NCBI GenBank assembly: GCA_001771815.1
Contig: MEPU01000012.1
Location: 1 to 64,000, forward strand
Direction: 5' to 3'
Source of the DNA: Bdellovibrionales bacterium RIFCSPHIGHO2_01_FULL_40_29
GTDB lineage: Bacteria > Bdellovibrionota > Bdellovibrionia > Bdellovibrionales > Bdellovibrionaceae
DNA length: 64,000 bases
Shown in pieces: positions 16,302 to 24,455 of the stretch (position 1 is its first letter; each line of letters opens with the position of its first letter). The position numbers and the translations under genes are program-made. The notes beneath the pieces were generated by a model that made no database searches, was not told the DNA's origin, and saw only the letters and a list, made by a program, of their open reading frames with translations.

Positions 16302-16333
16302 TCGCACTTGATTATGGTAATTACCAAGTGCGA
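16302..16333. terminator. Bidirectional hairpin between convergent genes
   Basis: TCGCACTTG (16302-16310) and CAAGTGCGA (16325-16333) are perfectly complementary. The loop itself contains the palindrome GGTAATTACC overlapping the 3' arm. The hairpin lies between the stop of the L,D-transpeptidase (16271) and that of the minus-strand gene (16347). T-runs are weak. Confidence 0.6.
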
Positions 16334-16346
16334 CAACTCATATTTC

Positions 16347-16769
16347 TTATAAAGAAAGACCGATATCTACGAAACCTTCAACTTGAATAACAATGTGCTT
16401 GCTTTCAATTGGAAGTCGCGGCTTTAAAAGTGTTGATCCAAAAAGTTCACCAATAAACATGTCATTAGTATAAACTTGATTTGCATCTTGGTCGTAGGCC
16501 GCCAAATTAAGACGCTTCCAAGCTAAATTTTGATCAAGATTTGCCGAAGGTGTTAATGTAAAACTTTCAGTGACCTTATCTAAATGCTCGCAAGAAACTT
16601 TTTCTCGCTTAACCAAAAATGCAATAGATTGGCTGCCGTCACCAGACGTCGCTGAAACCTCTGCAACAGTTTTTGAATCAATTAGCTGGCAATCTGGAAG
16701 TCCACCAGCAAGCATAGGTGCGCTAAATCCCAATAGTGCTAAACAGACTATACTTAATTTCAATTTCAT
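16347..16769 (-). CDS. Small exported protein of unknown function
   Basis: I start the gene at ATG 16769 because the upstream in-frame ATG (16781) overlaps the ribosome binding site GGAGA itself. The 140-residue product has a clear signal peptide (MKLKLSIVCLALLGFSAPMLA) and two mature Cys. The beta-rich sequence (SIAFLVKREKVSC, SKHIVIQVEGFV) resembles no family I can name. It is convergent with the L,D-transpeptidase and divergent from the LysR gene. Confidence 0.65.
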   Translation of the reverse strand: MKLKLSIVCLALLGFSAPMLAGGLPDCQLIDSKTVAEVSATSGDGSQSIAFLVKREKVSCEHLDKVTESFTLTPSANLDQNLAWKRLNLAAYDQDANQVYTNDMFIGELFGSTLLKPRLPIESKHIVIQVEGFVDIGLSL

Positions 16770-16870
16770 AAATTTCTCCATTTGTTAGAGGGATTATTTT
16801 CCCTGGTGCAACAATAAACGTATTTTAATTTTATTGATAGATCTGATTATGAATACCTGGTATTCTTAAA

Positions 16871-17740
16871 ATGAATATGTCTAAAGCTCATAGATTCGAT
16901 AAGTATAAGTACATGGATGTCATGCAAAAAGAGGTTGTCTATTTTTTGGCAACAGCCGAGTTTTTAAATATCTCTAAGGCTGCGGAAACCCTTGGAATAC
17001 AACAGTCGGGACTATCTCGCGCTGTCCATAGATTAGAGCAAGATTTAGGGCAAAAACTTTTTCAAAGGAAGAGCGTAGGATTAGCGCTAACGGCTTTTGG
17101 AGAACGCTTTTATAAAGCTGTAAAAGATACAAAACAAAGTTGGGAAGAAAATTTTAAGCTGCTATTAAATGTTTCCGATGTGCCCACCGGAATTGTTAAG
17201 ATTGGTTTACATCCCTCTTTTGGTCAAACCTATTTGCCAGCCATAATCCAAGACATCTGCAGTCAGTATCCTCAACTTGAAATTGAAGTAAACCCTTTAT
17301 CCTCATTTCAAACAACACGAAAAACTTTAGAAGATGAGATCGATTTTGGATTAGTCATTTCTGATATTAAGAATCCTGAAATTATTCAAAAAGATATTGG
17401 GATAGATTTTTTAGCCACATATCAGCGTGATTCAGGGAAAATCCCAACACATTTCTTTATAAATCCCGACTCTCAAATGTTGGGTCACCTTTTAAAGAAA
17501 CATAGCGTTTTAAAAAAAGTCTTTATTAAGGACTATGAACTACTGGCGCAGGGGGCGGTTAATGCAAGCTTTGCCTTGGCTCTTCTACCACACTCAGTGG
17601 CACAAAAATATTCTGCGCTGAGACAAGTTAGCGGAAAATTGGTCAGCGCAAAGATTTCGTTAATTTGTCATAAAAATAAACTTTTATCAAAAGCCAATAA
17701 AAAAATTTACGATATCATCTTGTCGGCATGTAAAAAGTGA
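16871..17740 (+). CDS. LysR-family transcriptional regulator
   Basis: The 289-residue protein has the LysR winged HTH at about residues 20-78 (VVYFLATAEFLNISKAAETL, then QQSGLSRAVHRLEQDLGQKL, and LALTAFGERF). A shorter periplasmic-binding-like effector domain follows from about 105 (GIVKIGLHPSFGQTYLP). The C-terminal effector region is somewhat shorter than usual. The true start may be Met15 (MDVMQKEVV), where family similarity begins. It lies divergently to a small exported-protein gene and convergently to the thiamine operon; its target is unknown. Confidence 0.85.
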   Translation: MNMSKAHRFDKYKYMDVMQKEVVYFLATAEFLNISKAAETLGIQQSGLSRAVHRLEQDLGQKLFQRKSVGLALTAFGERFYKAVKDTKQSWEENFKLLLNVSDVPTGIVKIGLHPSFGQTYLPAIIQDICSQYPQLEIEVNPLSSFQTTRKTLEDEIDFGLVISDIKNPEIIQKDIGIDFLATYQRDSGKIPTHFFINPDSQMLGHLLKKHSVLKKVFIKDYELLAQGAVNASFALALLPHSVAQKYSALRQVSGKLVSAKISLICHKNKLLSKANKKIYDIILSACKK

Positions 17741-17766
17741 TTTGATTCTACAGAAAAATAACGACA

Positions 17767-18936
17767 TTATTCATCCAAAAATCGCAGCAGACAGTACAAA
17801 ATTGCTGTCGCAAAAATTGTGGGAAGAGTTGCGCCGATTATAAAATCTAAGTTTTGAATCCAGTGGTAAAAAAAGACTCCGGCCCCAATACTTGAAATTC
17901 CACTTTTATTATACATCTTCTGACTTCTGTCTTTTTTAAATAAAAAGTAATCCATAAAAATGATTGTGAATGTGGGTGCAAACACGGACCCTATCATATA
18001 CAGAAATTTTTCATACTGATTCATTGGGAAATAAAGCGCTAATACAGTTCCAAGACCGGAAAAAATAAATATGAGCCAAAAGCGTGACATATTTTTGAAA
18101 ATATTCACCGTTGAAAGAACCGCAGAATAAACATCCATGAACGTGGTGGTCACAGTAGATAAAACAACAATAAGAAGTACAGCAACACCTAAATTCAGAC
18201 TCGTCATCATTTGGATGGGATCGGTTGATCCCGAATACAAACTACTACTCAGTCCGATAAAGTACATTAATGAACTTCCTATAAAGTATCCAAGAAAACT
18301 TCCCCAAAAGCTTCCTTTTGCGCTACGAGCCTGTTGAGTGTAATCCGCAATTAGCGGCGTCCATGATAGTGGCATAACAATACTTAACTCAAAAGCAAGC
18401 CCAAGACTTATCGAGCTCGGTATCACTTGTACCTGATGCGGACCAAAAGAAAGATACGCCATGGTTAAACTTAAGATCATAAGCAGAAAAACGCTGAGCT
18501 CATTCAACTTATGAGACCCCTTCTCCATTTTGAGAGACCAAAAAAAGACAAGAAACCCTAAAAAAATCACAGAGAGCTTGAAGCTTTCATAGCCCATGAT
18601 TGATAACGAAAGTGGCTGCATCGCCTTGGCCGCTTGAATTAGCATGATTGCAGTCCATCCAATTAACTGAACAATATTCAATATGGAAATTATATAAGAC
18701 CCCCGGACCCCTAAAGAAAAACGGCTCGACTCAAGAGTTGATTTTCTTTCACGAAAGCCAATATATCCCGCTAAAGATAGAAAAAGACCTCCGACTAAAT
18801 GCCCTAATAGAATAACAACAATTCCATTTCTTAAACCCAATGGAGCAATTAAACTGCCGGTCATCATTTCAGCTAATGAAACAGCTGCACCAAACCATAA
18901 TGTAAAAAGACTTATTCCTGAGATCTGTTTTTTCAT
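17767..18936 (-). CDS. cytX: CytX-like hydroxymethylpyrimidine transporter (NCS1 family)
   Basis: The 389-residue protein has about ten to twelve hydrophobic segments and belongs to the NCS1 purine/cytosine/thiamine permease group; SLAEMMTGSLIAPLGL, GHLVGGLFLSLAGYIGFRER and MPLSWTPLIADYTQQA are typical of CytX. CytX proteins are predicted to import the thiamine pyrimidine precursor HMP and are characteristically TPP-riboswitch controlled. Here it is the last gene of a TPP-riboswitch operon. ATG 18936 overlaps the thiD TGA (ATGA), which decides this start over a GTG nine bases upstream. Confidence 0.85.
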   Translation of the reverse strand: MKKQISGISLFTLWFGAAVSLAEMMTGSLIAPLGLRNGIVVILLGHLVGGLFLSLAGYIGFRERKSTLESSRFSLGVRGSYIISILNIVQLIGWTAIMLIQAAKAMQPLSLSIMGYESFKLSVIFLGFLVFFWSLKMEKGSHKLNELSVFLLMILSLTMAYLSFGPHQVQVIPSSISLGLAFELSIVMPLSWTPLIADYTQQARSAKGSFWGSFLGYFIGSSLMYFIGLSSSLYSGSTDPIQMMTSLNLGVAVLLIVVLSTVTTTFMDVYSAVLSTVNIFKNMSRFWLIFIFSGLGTVLALYFPMNQYEKFLYMIGSVFAPTFTIIFMDYFLFKKDRSQKMYNKSGISSIGAGVFFYHWIQNLDFIIGATLPTIFATAILYCLLRFLDE

Positions 18937-19754
18937 ATTTCCCACCAGTGATGAAAATGATGAACAGGGCCATGTCCCTGTCCAATTTTATAATGACTTC
19001 CAATTTCGAGCGCGTTCGTTAGGTATTCTTTTGCAAGCTTAACAGTCTTTTCGATCCCATGACCTTGAGCAAGATGCGCGGCAATAGCCGAGGAAAGTGT
19101 ACAGCCTGTTCCATGGGTGTTAACAGTTTTTATGCGACTCTGCTCAAACCACGTAAAAAAATTATTTGCTAAAAGAAGATCGTCGCTCTTCTCGGTAGAT
19201 AAATGACCACCTTTAATCAAGATCGCTTTGGGCCCCAATTTCAAAAGATCCTCTGCGGCTTGTTGCATTTGTTCTTTTCTTAGAATGCGACTTCCCAGAA
19301 GAGACGATGCCTCCGGAAGGTTTGGTGTTATCACATCAGCCAAGGGAAACAAGTCTTCTTTGAGAGACTCAATGGCCTCGTGCTTTAAAAGTTGATCTCC
19401 ACTCTTAGAAAACATCACGGGATCAATAACAATTTTCTGCACTTTATACTTCCGAAGGATTTTTGCCACAGTACCAGTAATTTCAGAAGAGTGAAGCATT
19501 CCAATTTTTACGGCATCTGTGCCGATATCTTCCAAAACGGCCTCTAACTGGTCCTTGATGAAGTTTGAATCCACACTGTGAATGGATTTCACCCCCATTG
19601 TATTTTGCGCCGTCAGTGCTGTGATGACAGACATCCCATAGCAACCTAATGCAGAAAAAGTTTTTAAATCGGCTTGGATACCTGCACCACCACCACTATC
19701 CGATCCTGCTATCGTTAAAACTTTAAAATACTGCTTTTGAGAAAGCTCATTCAT
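18933..19754 (-). CDS. thiD: Hydroxymethylpyrimidine/phosphomethylpyrimidine kinase
   Basis: ThiD phosphorylates HMP twice to HMP-PP. The 273-residue protein starts MNELSQKQYFKVLTIAGSDS, with the substrate loop AGSDSGGGAGIQADLKTF at about 14-31. GCYGMSVITALTAQNT, KIGMLHS, VIDPVMFSKSGDQLL and NTHGTGCTLSSAIAAHL (anion hole with catalytic Asp position replaced by the GTGC motif region) are all present in family order. I start at ATG 19754, which GGCGG precedes at seven bases; the frame extends further into thiL without support. It overlaps thiL by 8 bp and cytX by 4 bp. Confidence 0.93.
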   Translation of the reverse strand: MNELSQKQYFKVLTIAGSDSGGGAGIQADLKTFSALGCYGMSVITALTAQNTMGVKSIHSVDSNFIKDQLEAVLEDIGTDAVKIGMLHSSEITGTVAKILRKYKVQKIVIDPVMFSKSGDQLLKHEAIESLKEDLFPLADVITPNLPEASSLLGSRILRKEQMQQAAEDLLKLGPKAILIKGGHLSTEKSDDLLLANNFFTWFEQSRIKTVNTHGTGCTLSSAIAAHLAQGHGIEKTVKLAKEYLTNALEIGSHYKIGQGHGPVHHFHHWWEI

Positions 19755-20760
19755 GGCCATCCGCCTTTTTAAAATGATCGAATCCATTGTTTTTAATTTT
19801 AAATGGCATGCCGTTTTGCAAATAAGTTAATTCCTGTTCTACGATGGTACCAATCGGAAAAAGGGAGCGACTGAATTGCAATTGAAATTTGTTATTCAAA
19901 TCTTCATACGCACTTGGATCGACTGTTAGAAGCAAGCAGTAATCTTCGCCACCTGCCAAAGCCAATTGTAAAAAATCAAAATCATGACCTTTTGCAAATT
20001 TCTTTAAAACAGAAGTAACAGGAATATCCTCGATTCTAATTTCGACGCCACATTTTGAACTTTCCATAATTCGCTTAAGATCTGAATCAATTCCATCCGA
20101 GACATCCATCATGGCATGAACAGATGCATGTTGTGAAAGCCATTGGCCCTGCTGCAGATTCAGTTGAGGCCGGTAATGGTTTTTTATTAAATGGAGCGCA
20201 TCGGCGCTTCTTGGAAGCTTATCTAAAATAATCTTTAATCCACCTGCAGAGTCTCCTAAGAAATCCGTAACACAAATAATATCTCCGAGTTTGGCTTCAG
20301 ATCTTCTTTTTAGAAATTTATTTTCTACTCTTCCTAATAAAGTCACATTAATGGCGATTCCATTTTTTGATTGATTTGTATCGCCACCCAAAAGATAAAT
20401 TTTTGTATTTGAAGCTAAGTCCTTGAAACCAGAAAAAAATGATTCTAACCACGCGCCATCAAGATTTAAAGGTAATGCCAAGGATAAAAAAGCAAACTGC
20501 GGAACGCCACCCATCGCGGCAATATCGCTAACATTAACAGCAAGCGATTTATAACCTAAATCTTGGGGTAAAATATCGCTTCTTAAAAAATGAACATCTT
20601 CAATCAGCATATCCGTGGTTACAAGCAATGAACTCTGATCCGATTCTGGAATAATGGCACAATCATCACCGATACCTTCAACGCTTTGGGGAAGATTCAA
20701 TGAAAATTGTTCTTTGATTTTTTGAATAAGCCCAAACTCTCCTAAATTATTTAATGGCAC
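19747..20760 (-). CDS. thiL: Thiamine-monophosphate kinase
   Basis: ThiL phosphorylates thiamine monophosphate to the active cofactor TPP. The sequence shows LGEFGLI at the N-terminus, IGDDCAII, LVTTDMLIEDVHF and LAVNVSDIAAMGG, the metal/ATP motifs of the PurM-like family. GTG 20760 is favoured because GGAG lies seven bases before it; the frame can be extended to a TTG at 20772. Length (337) is normal. It overlaps thiE by 14 bp and thiD by 8 bp, a sign of tight translational coupling. Confidence 0.93.
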   Translation of the reverse strand: MPLNNLGEFGLIQKIKEQFSLNLPQSVEGIGDDCAIIPESDQSSLLVTTDMLIEDVHFLRSDILPQDLGYKSLAVNVSDIAAMGGVPQFAFLSLALPLNLDGAWLESFFSGFKDLASNTKIYLLGGDTNQSKNGIAINVTLLGRVENKFLKRRSEAKLGDIICVTDFLGDSAGGLKIILDKLPRSADALHLIKNHYRPQLNLQQGQWLSQHASVHAMMDVSDGIDSDLKRIMESSKCGVEIRIEDIPVTSVLKKFAKGHDFDFLQLALAGGEDYCLLLTVDPSAYEDLNNKFQLQFSRSLFPIGTIVEQELTYLQNGMPFKIKNNGFDHFKKADGHE

Positions 20761-21391
20761 AGTGGTCTCCAATAATTGTTTTTAAATTTATAGCCATTTG
20801 CTTTGGAGAGGACGCCAATATAATCGCCGAAACAATAGCGACTCCGTCAGCCCCTGCATTTAAAACATCCTTAATATTATCAAGATGAACACCACCAATA
20901 GCCACTATGGGATGTTTAGAGATCTCGCGAACTGCCTTTAATCCTTCTAGACCCCATGGGGATGTAAGATCAGTCTTAGTTTGTGTCGGAAAAACAGGAC
21001 TGACTGCGATATAATCCACATCCCAATCTTCAGCTTCAAAAGCATGCGCTATTGTTTCTACTGAAACCCCGATCAGGGCCCTTGGTCCCATAATTTTTCT
21101 AGCATCGGCAATATGAATGTCGCTTTGACCAAGATGAACGCCGTCGGCTCCGATAGCCAGCGCAATATCAAGCCTGTCATTAATAATAAGTGGAACTTCG
21201 AAAGGTCTTAAAATTTTTAAAACATTTTTTCCGAGCTCAACATACTCTCTGGATGTCAGATGTTTTTCGCGAAGCTGTACTACAGAAACACCACCTTGCA
21301 CGGCACTGAGAATAATGTCCTCCAGCGAGCGTTCTCCGCACAACTTGCGGTCAGTGACTAAATACAAAGACCAATCAGAAAAACGTTTCAT
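20747..21391 (-). CDS. thiE: Thiamine-phosphate synthase
   Basis: ThiE couples HMP-PP and thiazole phosphate to thiamine monophosphate. The 214-residue TIM barrel shows LYLVTDRKLCG, VQLREKHLTSREY, LIINDRLDIALAIGADGVHLGQ and YIAVSPVFPTQTK, ending with PIVAIGGV and GADGVAIVSAI. All phosphate- and Mg-binding motifs are conserved. ATG 21391 overlaps the thiM TGA (ATGA). It is the second gene of the riboswitch operon. Confidence 0.95.
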   Translation of the reverse strand: MKRFSDWSLYLVTDRKLCGERSLEDIILSAVQGGVSVVQLREKHLTSREYVELGKNVLKILRPFEVPLIINDRLDIALAIGADGVHLGQSDIHIADARKIMGPRALIGVSVETIAHAFEAEDWDVDYIAVSPVFPTQTKTDLTSPWGLEGLKAVREISKHPIVAIGGVHLDNIKDVLNAGADGVAIVSAIILASSPKQMAINLKTIIGDHCAIK

Positions 21392-22197
21392 AAATTCATC
21401 CGGAGATGCTTTTGAATATCTTCTTTTTTCAAATTATAAACTGAATCTAAAAATGCAGCTGGAAATGATCCCGGCCCTGAGGAGCGACTTTCAGCGATTT
21501 CTCCCGCAATCCCCATCACTGCCATGGAATGAGCCGATGCCATCAGAGGCGATGGATTAATCGTATTAAAAGCCGCAACAAAAGTCGTTGCGGCGCAACC
21601 CATTCCCGTCACCTTTGTCATTATAGGATGACCATTGTTGATTTTTAAAATTCCGGTTTTATTCACGATCAAGTCTATTTCACCGCTAATAACGACAGTA
21701 CATGAAAAATGCTCAACAAGTTCCCGAGCCGCATCCAAGGCTGATTGAGACGCCGCCGTGCTATCAACACCCTTTGTGCGGACCAGATCTGAGGTTAAGG
21801 CTAATATCTCTGAACCATTTCCACGAATAACAGTAGGAGGACCAAGTTTCAATAGCTCTTGAGCCACTTGAGTTCTCAGTCGAGAAGCCCCTACGCCGAC
21901 AGGATCCATGACAATCGGAATACCTCGAACCTTTGCCAATCGAATAGCTATCTTCATGCTCTCAATCCAGTACGAACTTAAAGTCCCAATATTAATGACA
22001 AGCGCATTTGAAATACCAATGAGGTCTTCTAACTCCTCTTGAGCATGTGCCATAATTGGAGATGCCCCCAGCGCCAAAAGCGCATTCGCTGTAGAATTCA
22101 TCACAACATAGTTTGTTATATTATGAATCAGCGGAGATTTTACTTTTATCGCTTGAAGATCATTCCATACCGATTCGACACTGAGATTGTTTGTCAT
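21388..22197 (-). CDS. thiM: Hydroxyethylthiazole kinase
   Basis: ThiM phosphorylates salvaged hydroxyethylthiazole. The 269-residue ribokinase-like protein has PLIHNITNYVVMNSTAN at about 19-35, GASPIMAHAQEE, MDPVGVGASRLR, VIRGNGSEI and VTGMGCAATTFVAAF with the catalytic Cys. A good CAGGAG lies before ATG 22197. It is the first gene after the TPP riboswitch and leads thiM-thiE-thiL-thiD-cytX, a set for salvage of thiazole and pyrimidine rather than de novo synthesis. Confidence 0.95.
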   Translation of the reverse strand: MTNNLSVESVWNDLQAIKVKSPLIHNITNYVVMNSTANALLALGASPIMAHAQEELEDLIGISNALVINIGTLSSYWIESMKIAIRLAKVRGIPIVMDPVGVGASRLRTQVAQELLKLGPPTVIRGNGSEILALTSDLVRTKGVDSTAASQSALDAARELVEHFSCTVVISGEIDLIVNKTGILKINNGHPIMTKVTGMGCAATTFVAAFNTINPSPLMASAHSMAVMGIAGEIAESRSSGPGSFPAAFLDSVYNLKKEDIQKHLRMNL

Positions 22198-22285
22198 AAA
22201 GACTCCTGTTGATGGACATCACAGGTCGTGCTTTATGAGATACATGCAGAAGAAAAAAATAAACTATTGAATCTTCCATTTGTCG

Positions 22286-22380
22286 GCTCTCCCTCCGCTG
22301 GCTTTACCCAGATCAGGTATAAAGGGTTGAACAGTTGTTCTCTCAGCATCGAGATTTGACTCTCACAGCACCCCTGGTGA
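22286..22380 (-). promoter_or_regulatory. TPP riboswitch (thi box)
   Basis: Read on the minus strand this contains all core elements of the TPP riboswitch in order: CAGGGGTGCT (P2 arm), GCTGAGAG, then ACCTGATCTGGGTAA and CCAGCGGAGGGA. The variable P3 arm lies between (GAGAGTCAAATCTC region). The aptamer ends about 90 bp before thiM. Binding of thiamine pyrophosphate should turn off the thiM-thiE-thiL-thiD-cytX operon. No strong terminator is visible downstream, so control may be at the level of translation initiation. Confidence 0.95.
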
Positions 22381-22700
22381 CGTATTTGTTAACAAAATAT
22401 CGAGAAGACATACAAATGTCCAGTTCTTCTCCTTACCAGACCATCTCATTATGAAATAACAATTTCATCTTTTGTGTTCACATTTTTATAATAAATATTA
22501 TAATCTCATATTAGAACGCATCTTAACTATATAAATTATAACGATAATTTCTAATTATATAGATTATTTTGTTCACAAATGTAAATTTTATAAAATAAGT
22601 GATATCCTGTATTTGTTGCTGAATTGGTAAAACGAAACTCAAGAAAAGAGTTCACGAAATAACAAAAAGGCAAATAACAAATAAAACAAAGGAGTACGTT
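22381..22700. other. Divergent AT-rich intergenic region
   Basis: About 320 bp without a credible gene separate the riboswitch leader (minus) from the lipoprotein gene (plus). The sequence is very AT-rich and must hold the promoters for both directions. AAAGGAG just before ATG 22701 is the ribosome binding site of the lipoprotein gene. I see no strong palindrome. Confidence 0.4.
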
Positions 22701-23528
22701 ATGAACTTTAAAAACTATATCAAAGTGGGTTCTCTGGTAACAACAATTGGCCTGGCGATCACAGCGTGCGCGCCAACCCAATCAACAAGCGAAGTGACTG
22801 CCGCTTTTAAGATGACAAGCTCAACCTCAGCGGCAACTGTTGCAACCAACTCAAGTTTATGGAGTATATTTTTAAACAAAGCATCCGCCTATGTCCCAAC
22901 AAGCTTACAAGATTCTTCGGGCGCACCCATCACACTGACACAAGCCTGGACTGTAGTTAAAGAGATTCAATTTAAATCGGCAGAAACAGAAGGTGCTGAA
23001 GACTCAGAGATTGAGGTTGAATTTACCGGCCCCTATGTTGTCGACTTACTATCAAATACCCCACTGACAATAGATACCCAGTTGATTGCTGAAAAAGAGA
23101 TTCGCCGAATTAAAATGAAGCTACATAAAGTTGAAATCCTTCCCGACGGGAGCCCTGCGGAATTATTGAATAACAGCATCTTTATTCAAGGCACAATAGG
23201 TGGAAACAACTTTACAATCCTAATGGATGATTCCACCGAAATCCAAATCGGTGGACCAAATGGCTTCCAACCGAGTGAAAACTCACAACTATTAGTCGAA
23301 ATTCAATTAGCCAATGTTTTTAAACAAATTAATATGTCAACTGTAACGAATAACGAATCGATAACTTCTGCAAGCCGACATAGTGGTACAAATCTTTGCG
23401 CATCAATCGATTCCAGCGCTAATGACATTTACACATGCATCCGCAAAGGACTTGAGAAGCATGCTAACTTTGGTAAAGATATTGACGGCGATAACCACCT
23501 GTCAACAAACGATAGTTCAGTAGAATAG
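22701..23528 (+). CDS. Lipoprotein, DUF4382-like, paralogue of the one at 24456
   Basis: The 275-residue product has a lipobox, GLAITAC, with Cys at 23. The central region, VVKEIQFKSAETEG, then FTGPYVVDLLSNTPL, RRIKMKLHKVEILPDG and IFIQGTIGGNNF, follows the same pattern as the lipoprotein two genes downstream. It looks like a DUF4382-type domain. The last residues, KDIDGDNHLSTND, resemble an EF-hand/dockerin calcium loop (D-x-D-x-D). A TIGR02147 regulator lies between the two paralogues. An AAGGAG ribosome binding site precedes ATG 22701. Function unknown; a cell-surface role is inferred. Confidence 0.75.
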   Translation: MNFKNYIKVGSLVTTIGLAITACAPTQSTSEVTAAFKMTSSTSAATVATNSSLWSIFLNKASAYVPTSLQDSSGAPITLTQAWTVVKEIQFKSAETEGAEDSEIEVEFTGPYVVDLLSNTPLTIDTQLIAEKEIRRIKMKLHKVEILPDGSPAELLNNSIFIQGTIGGNNFTILMDDSTEIQIGGPNGFQPSENSQLLVEIQLANVFKQINMSTVTNNESITSASRHSGTNLCASIDSSANDIYTCIRKGLEKHANFGKDIDGDNHLSTNDSSVE

Positions 23529-23540
23529 ACACGCGTTTCA

Positions 23541-23570
23541 TCCTGAGAGGAGGATCACTCCTCTCAGGAA
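23541..23570. terminator. Perfect hairpin after the first lipoprotein gene
   Basis: CCTGAGAGGAG (23542-23552) pairs without mismatch with CTCCTCTCAGG (23558-23568) around a five-base loop. It lies between the lipoprotein stop (23528) and the regulator start (23612). The T-run after it is poor (AAATTTG), so it may be an mRNA-stabilising or attenuating hairpin rather than a full terminator. Confidence 0.6.
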
Positions 23571-23611
23571 ATTTGACACGGCAAAGAAGTTAAGAAGAAA
23601 ACGAGATCAGC

Positions 23612-24454
23612 ATGAGCAAAATAATTAAACCCGATCTTTTTCAGTTTCATGATCACATTTATTTTTTGAATGAATGGTTTAGTTATTTAAAATCAACCAA
23701 AAGAGAATTTAACTTACGTGAACTTTCTAAAAAATCTCAGATCTCTGTAGCGAATTTATCGATGCTTTTAAAGCGCCAGAGACCATTAACTGAAAAGACT
23801 TTTTTTAAACTAGCCCCGTTTCTAAACCTCAATGACATGGAAAAAAAATTTTTGAACTTATTACGAATTGTCGATCAATCCGAAGATGCTGAAACCCGCC
23901 TGATGGCCTTAAATCAAATCGTCAAAATAGCAAAATTTCGTGAAAATAATTCTCAAGAATTTAAAGCATACGAATACTTGACCAAGTGGTTTTATGTCTC
24001 AATTTTTGAGATGAGCGCACTTGAAGATTTCAAACTGGACGCAGAGTGGATCCAGAATCACTTAATTAAGCCGATCTCTATCGCTGAAATTCAGCAAGCA
24101 ATTCAGTTTTTGTTAAAGCAAAATTTTTTGAAACAGAATGCTGATGGATCGATAAAGCAGATACGCTCACATTTGGATTGTCGCGAAGGAATTTTCAAAG
24201 TCAGTCTTGGCGCATTCCACCGACAAATGCTAGATCTAGCCGGATATGCAATTGAAAACATTTCCCGCGAAGACCGCATAATAATGGGTCAGACGATGGC
24301 CATAGCAAAAGAAGATTTTGAGCAGATTAAAGAAATTATTAACAATGCTATCTTAAATATTAATAAAATTAATTCAAAAACTGAAAGAAAAGACGCAGTT
24401 TATCATGTCGAAATAGCTGCTTTTCCATTAAGCCTTAAATCAAAGGAAATCTAA
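23612..24454 (+). CDS. TIGR02147-family regulator
   Basis: The 280-residue protein has the TIGR02147 layout: N-terminal HTH at about 20-60 (FNLRELSKKSQISVANLSML, then KRQRPLTEKTFFKLAPFL), a middle winged-helix-like segment, and the DUF4423-type C-terminus (FEQIKEIINNAILNINKIN, then a strand-like end VYHVEIAAFPLS). The family is common in Bdellovibrios and Fibrobacteres and is usually found beside exported proteins. It starts 83 bp after one lipoprotein gene and its stop is 1 bp before the paralogous one, so it probably controls both. Ligand unknown. Confidence 0.85.
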   Translation: MSKIIKPDLFQFHDHIYFLNEWFSYLKSTKREFNLRELSKKSQISVANLSMLLKRQRPLTEKTFFKLAPFLNLNDMEKKFLNLLRIVDQSEDAETRLMALNQIVKIAKFRENNSQEFKAYEYLTKWFYVSIFEMSALEDFKLDAEWIQNHLIKPISIAEIQQAIQFLLKQNFLKQNADGSIKQIRSHLDCREGIFKVSLGAFHRQMLDLAGYAIENISREDRIIMGQTMAIAKEDFEQIKEIINNAILNINKINSKTERKDAVYHVEIAAFPLSLKSKEI

Positions 24455-24455
24455 T

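Noticed and set aside
22551-22781. 76-residue minus-strand ORF opposite the lipoprotein start
   Set aside because: It covers the signal peptide region of the lipoprotein gene in antisense and has no independent support.
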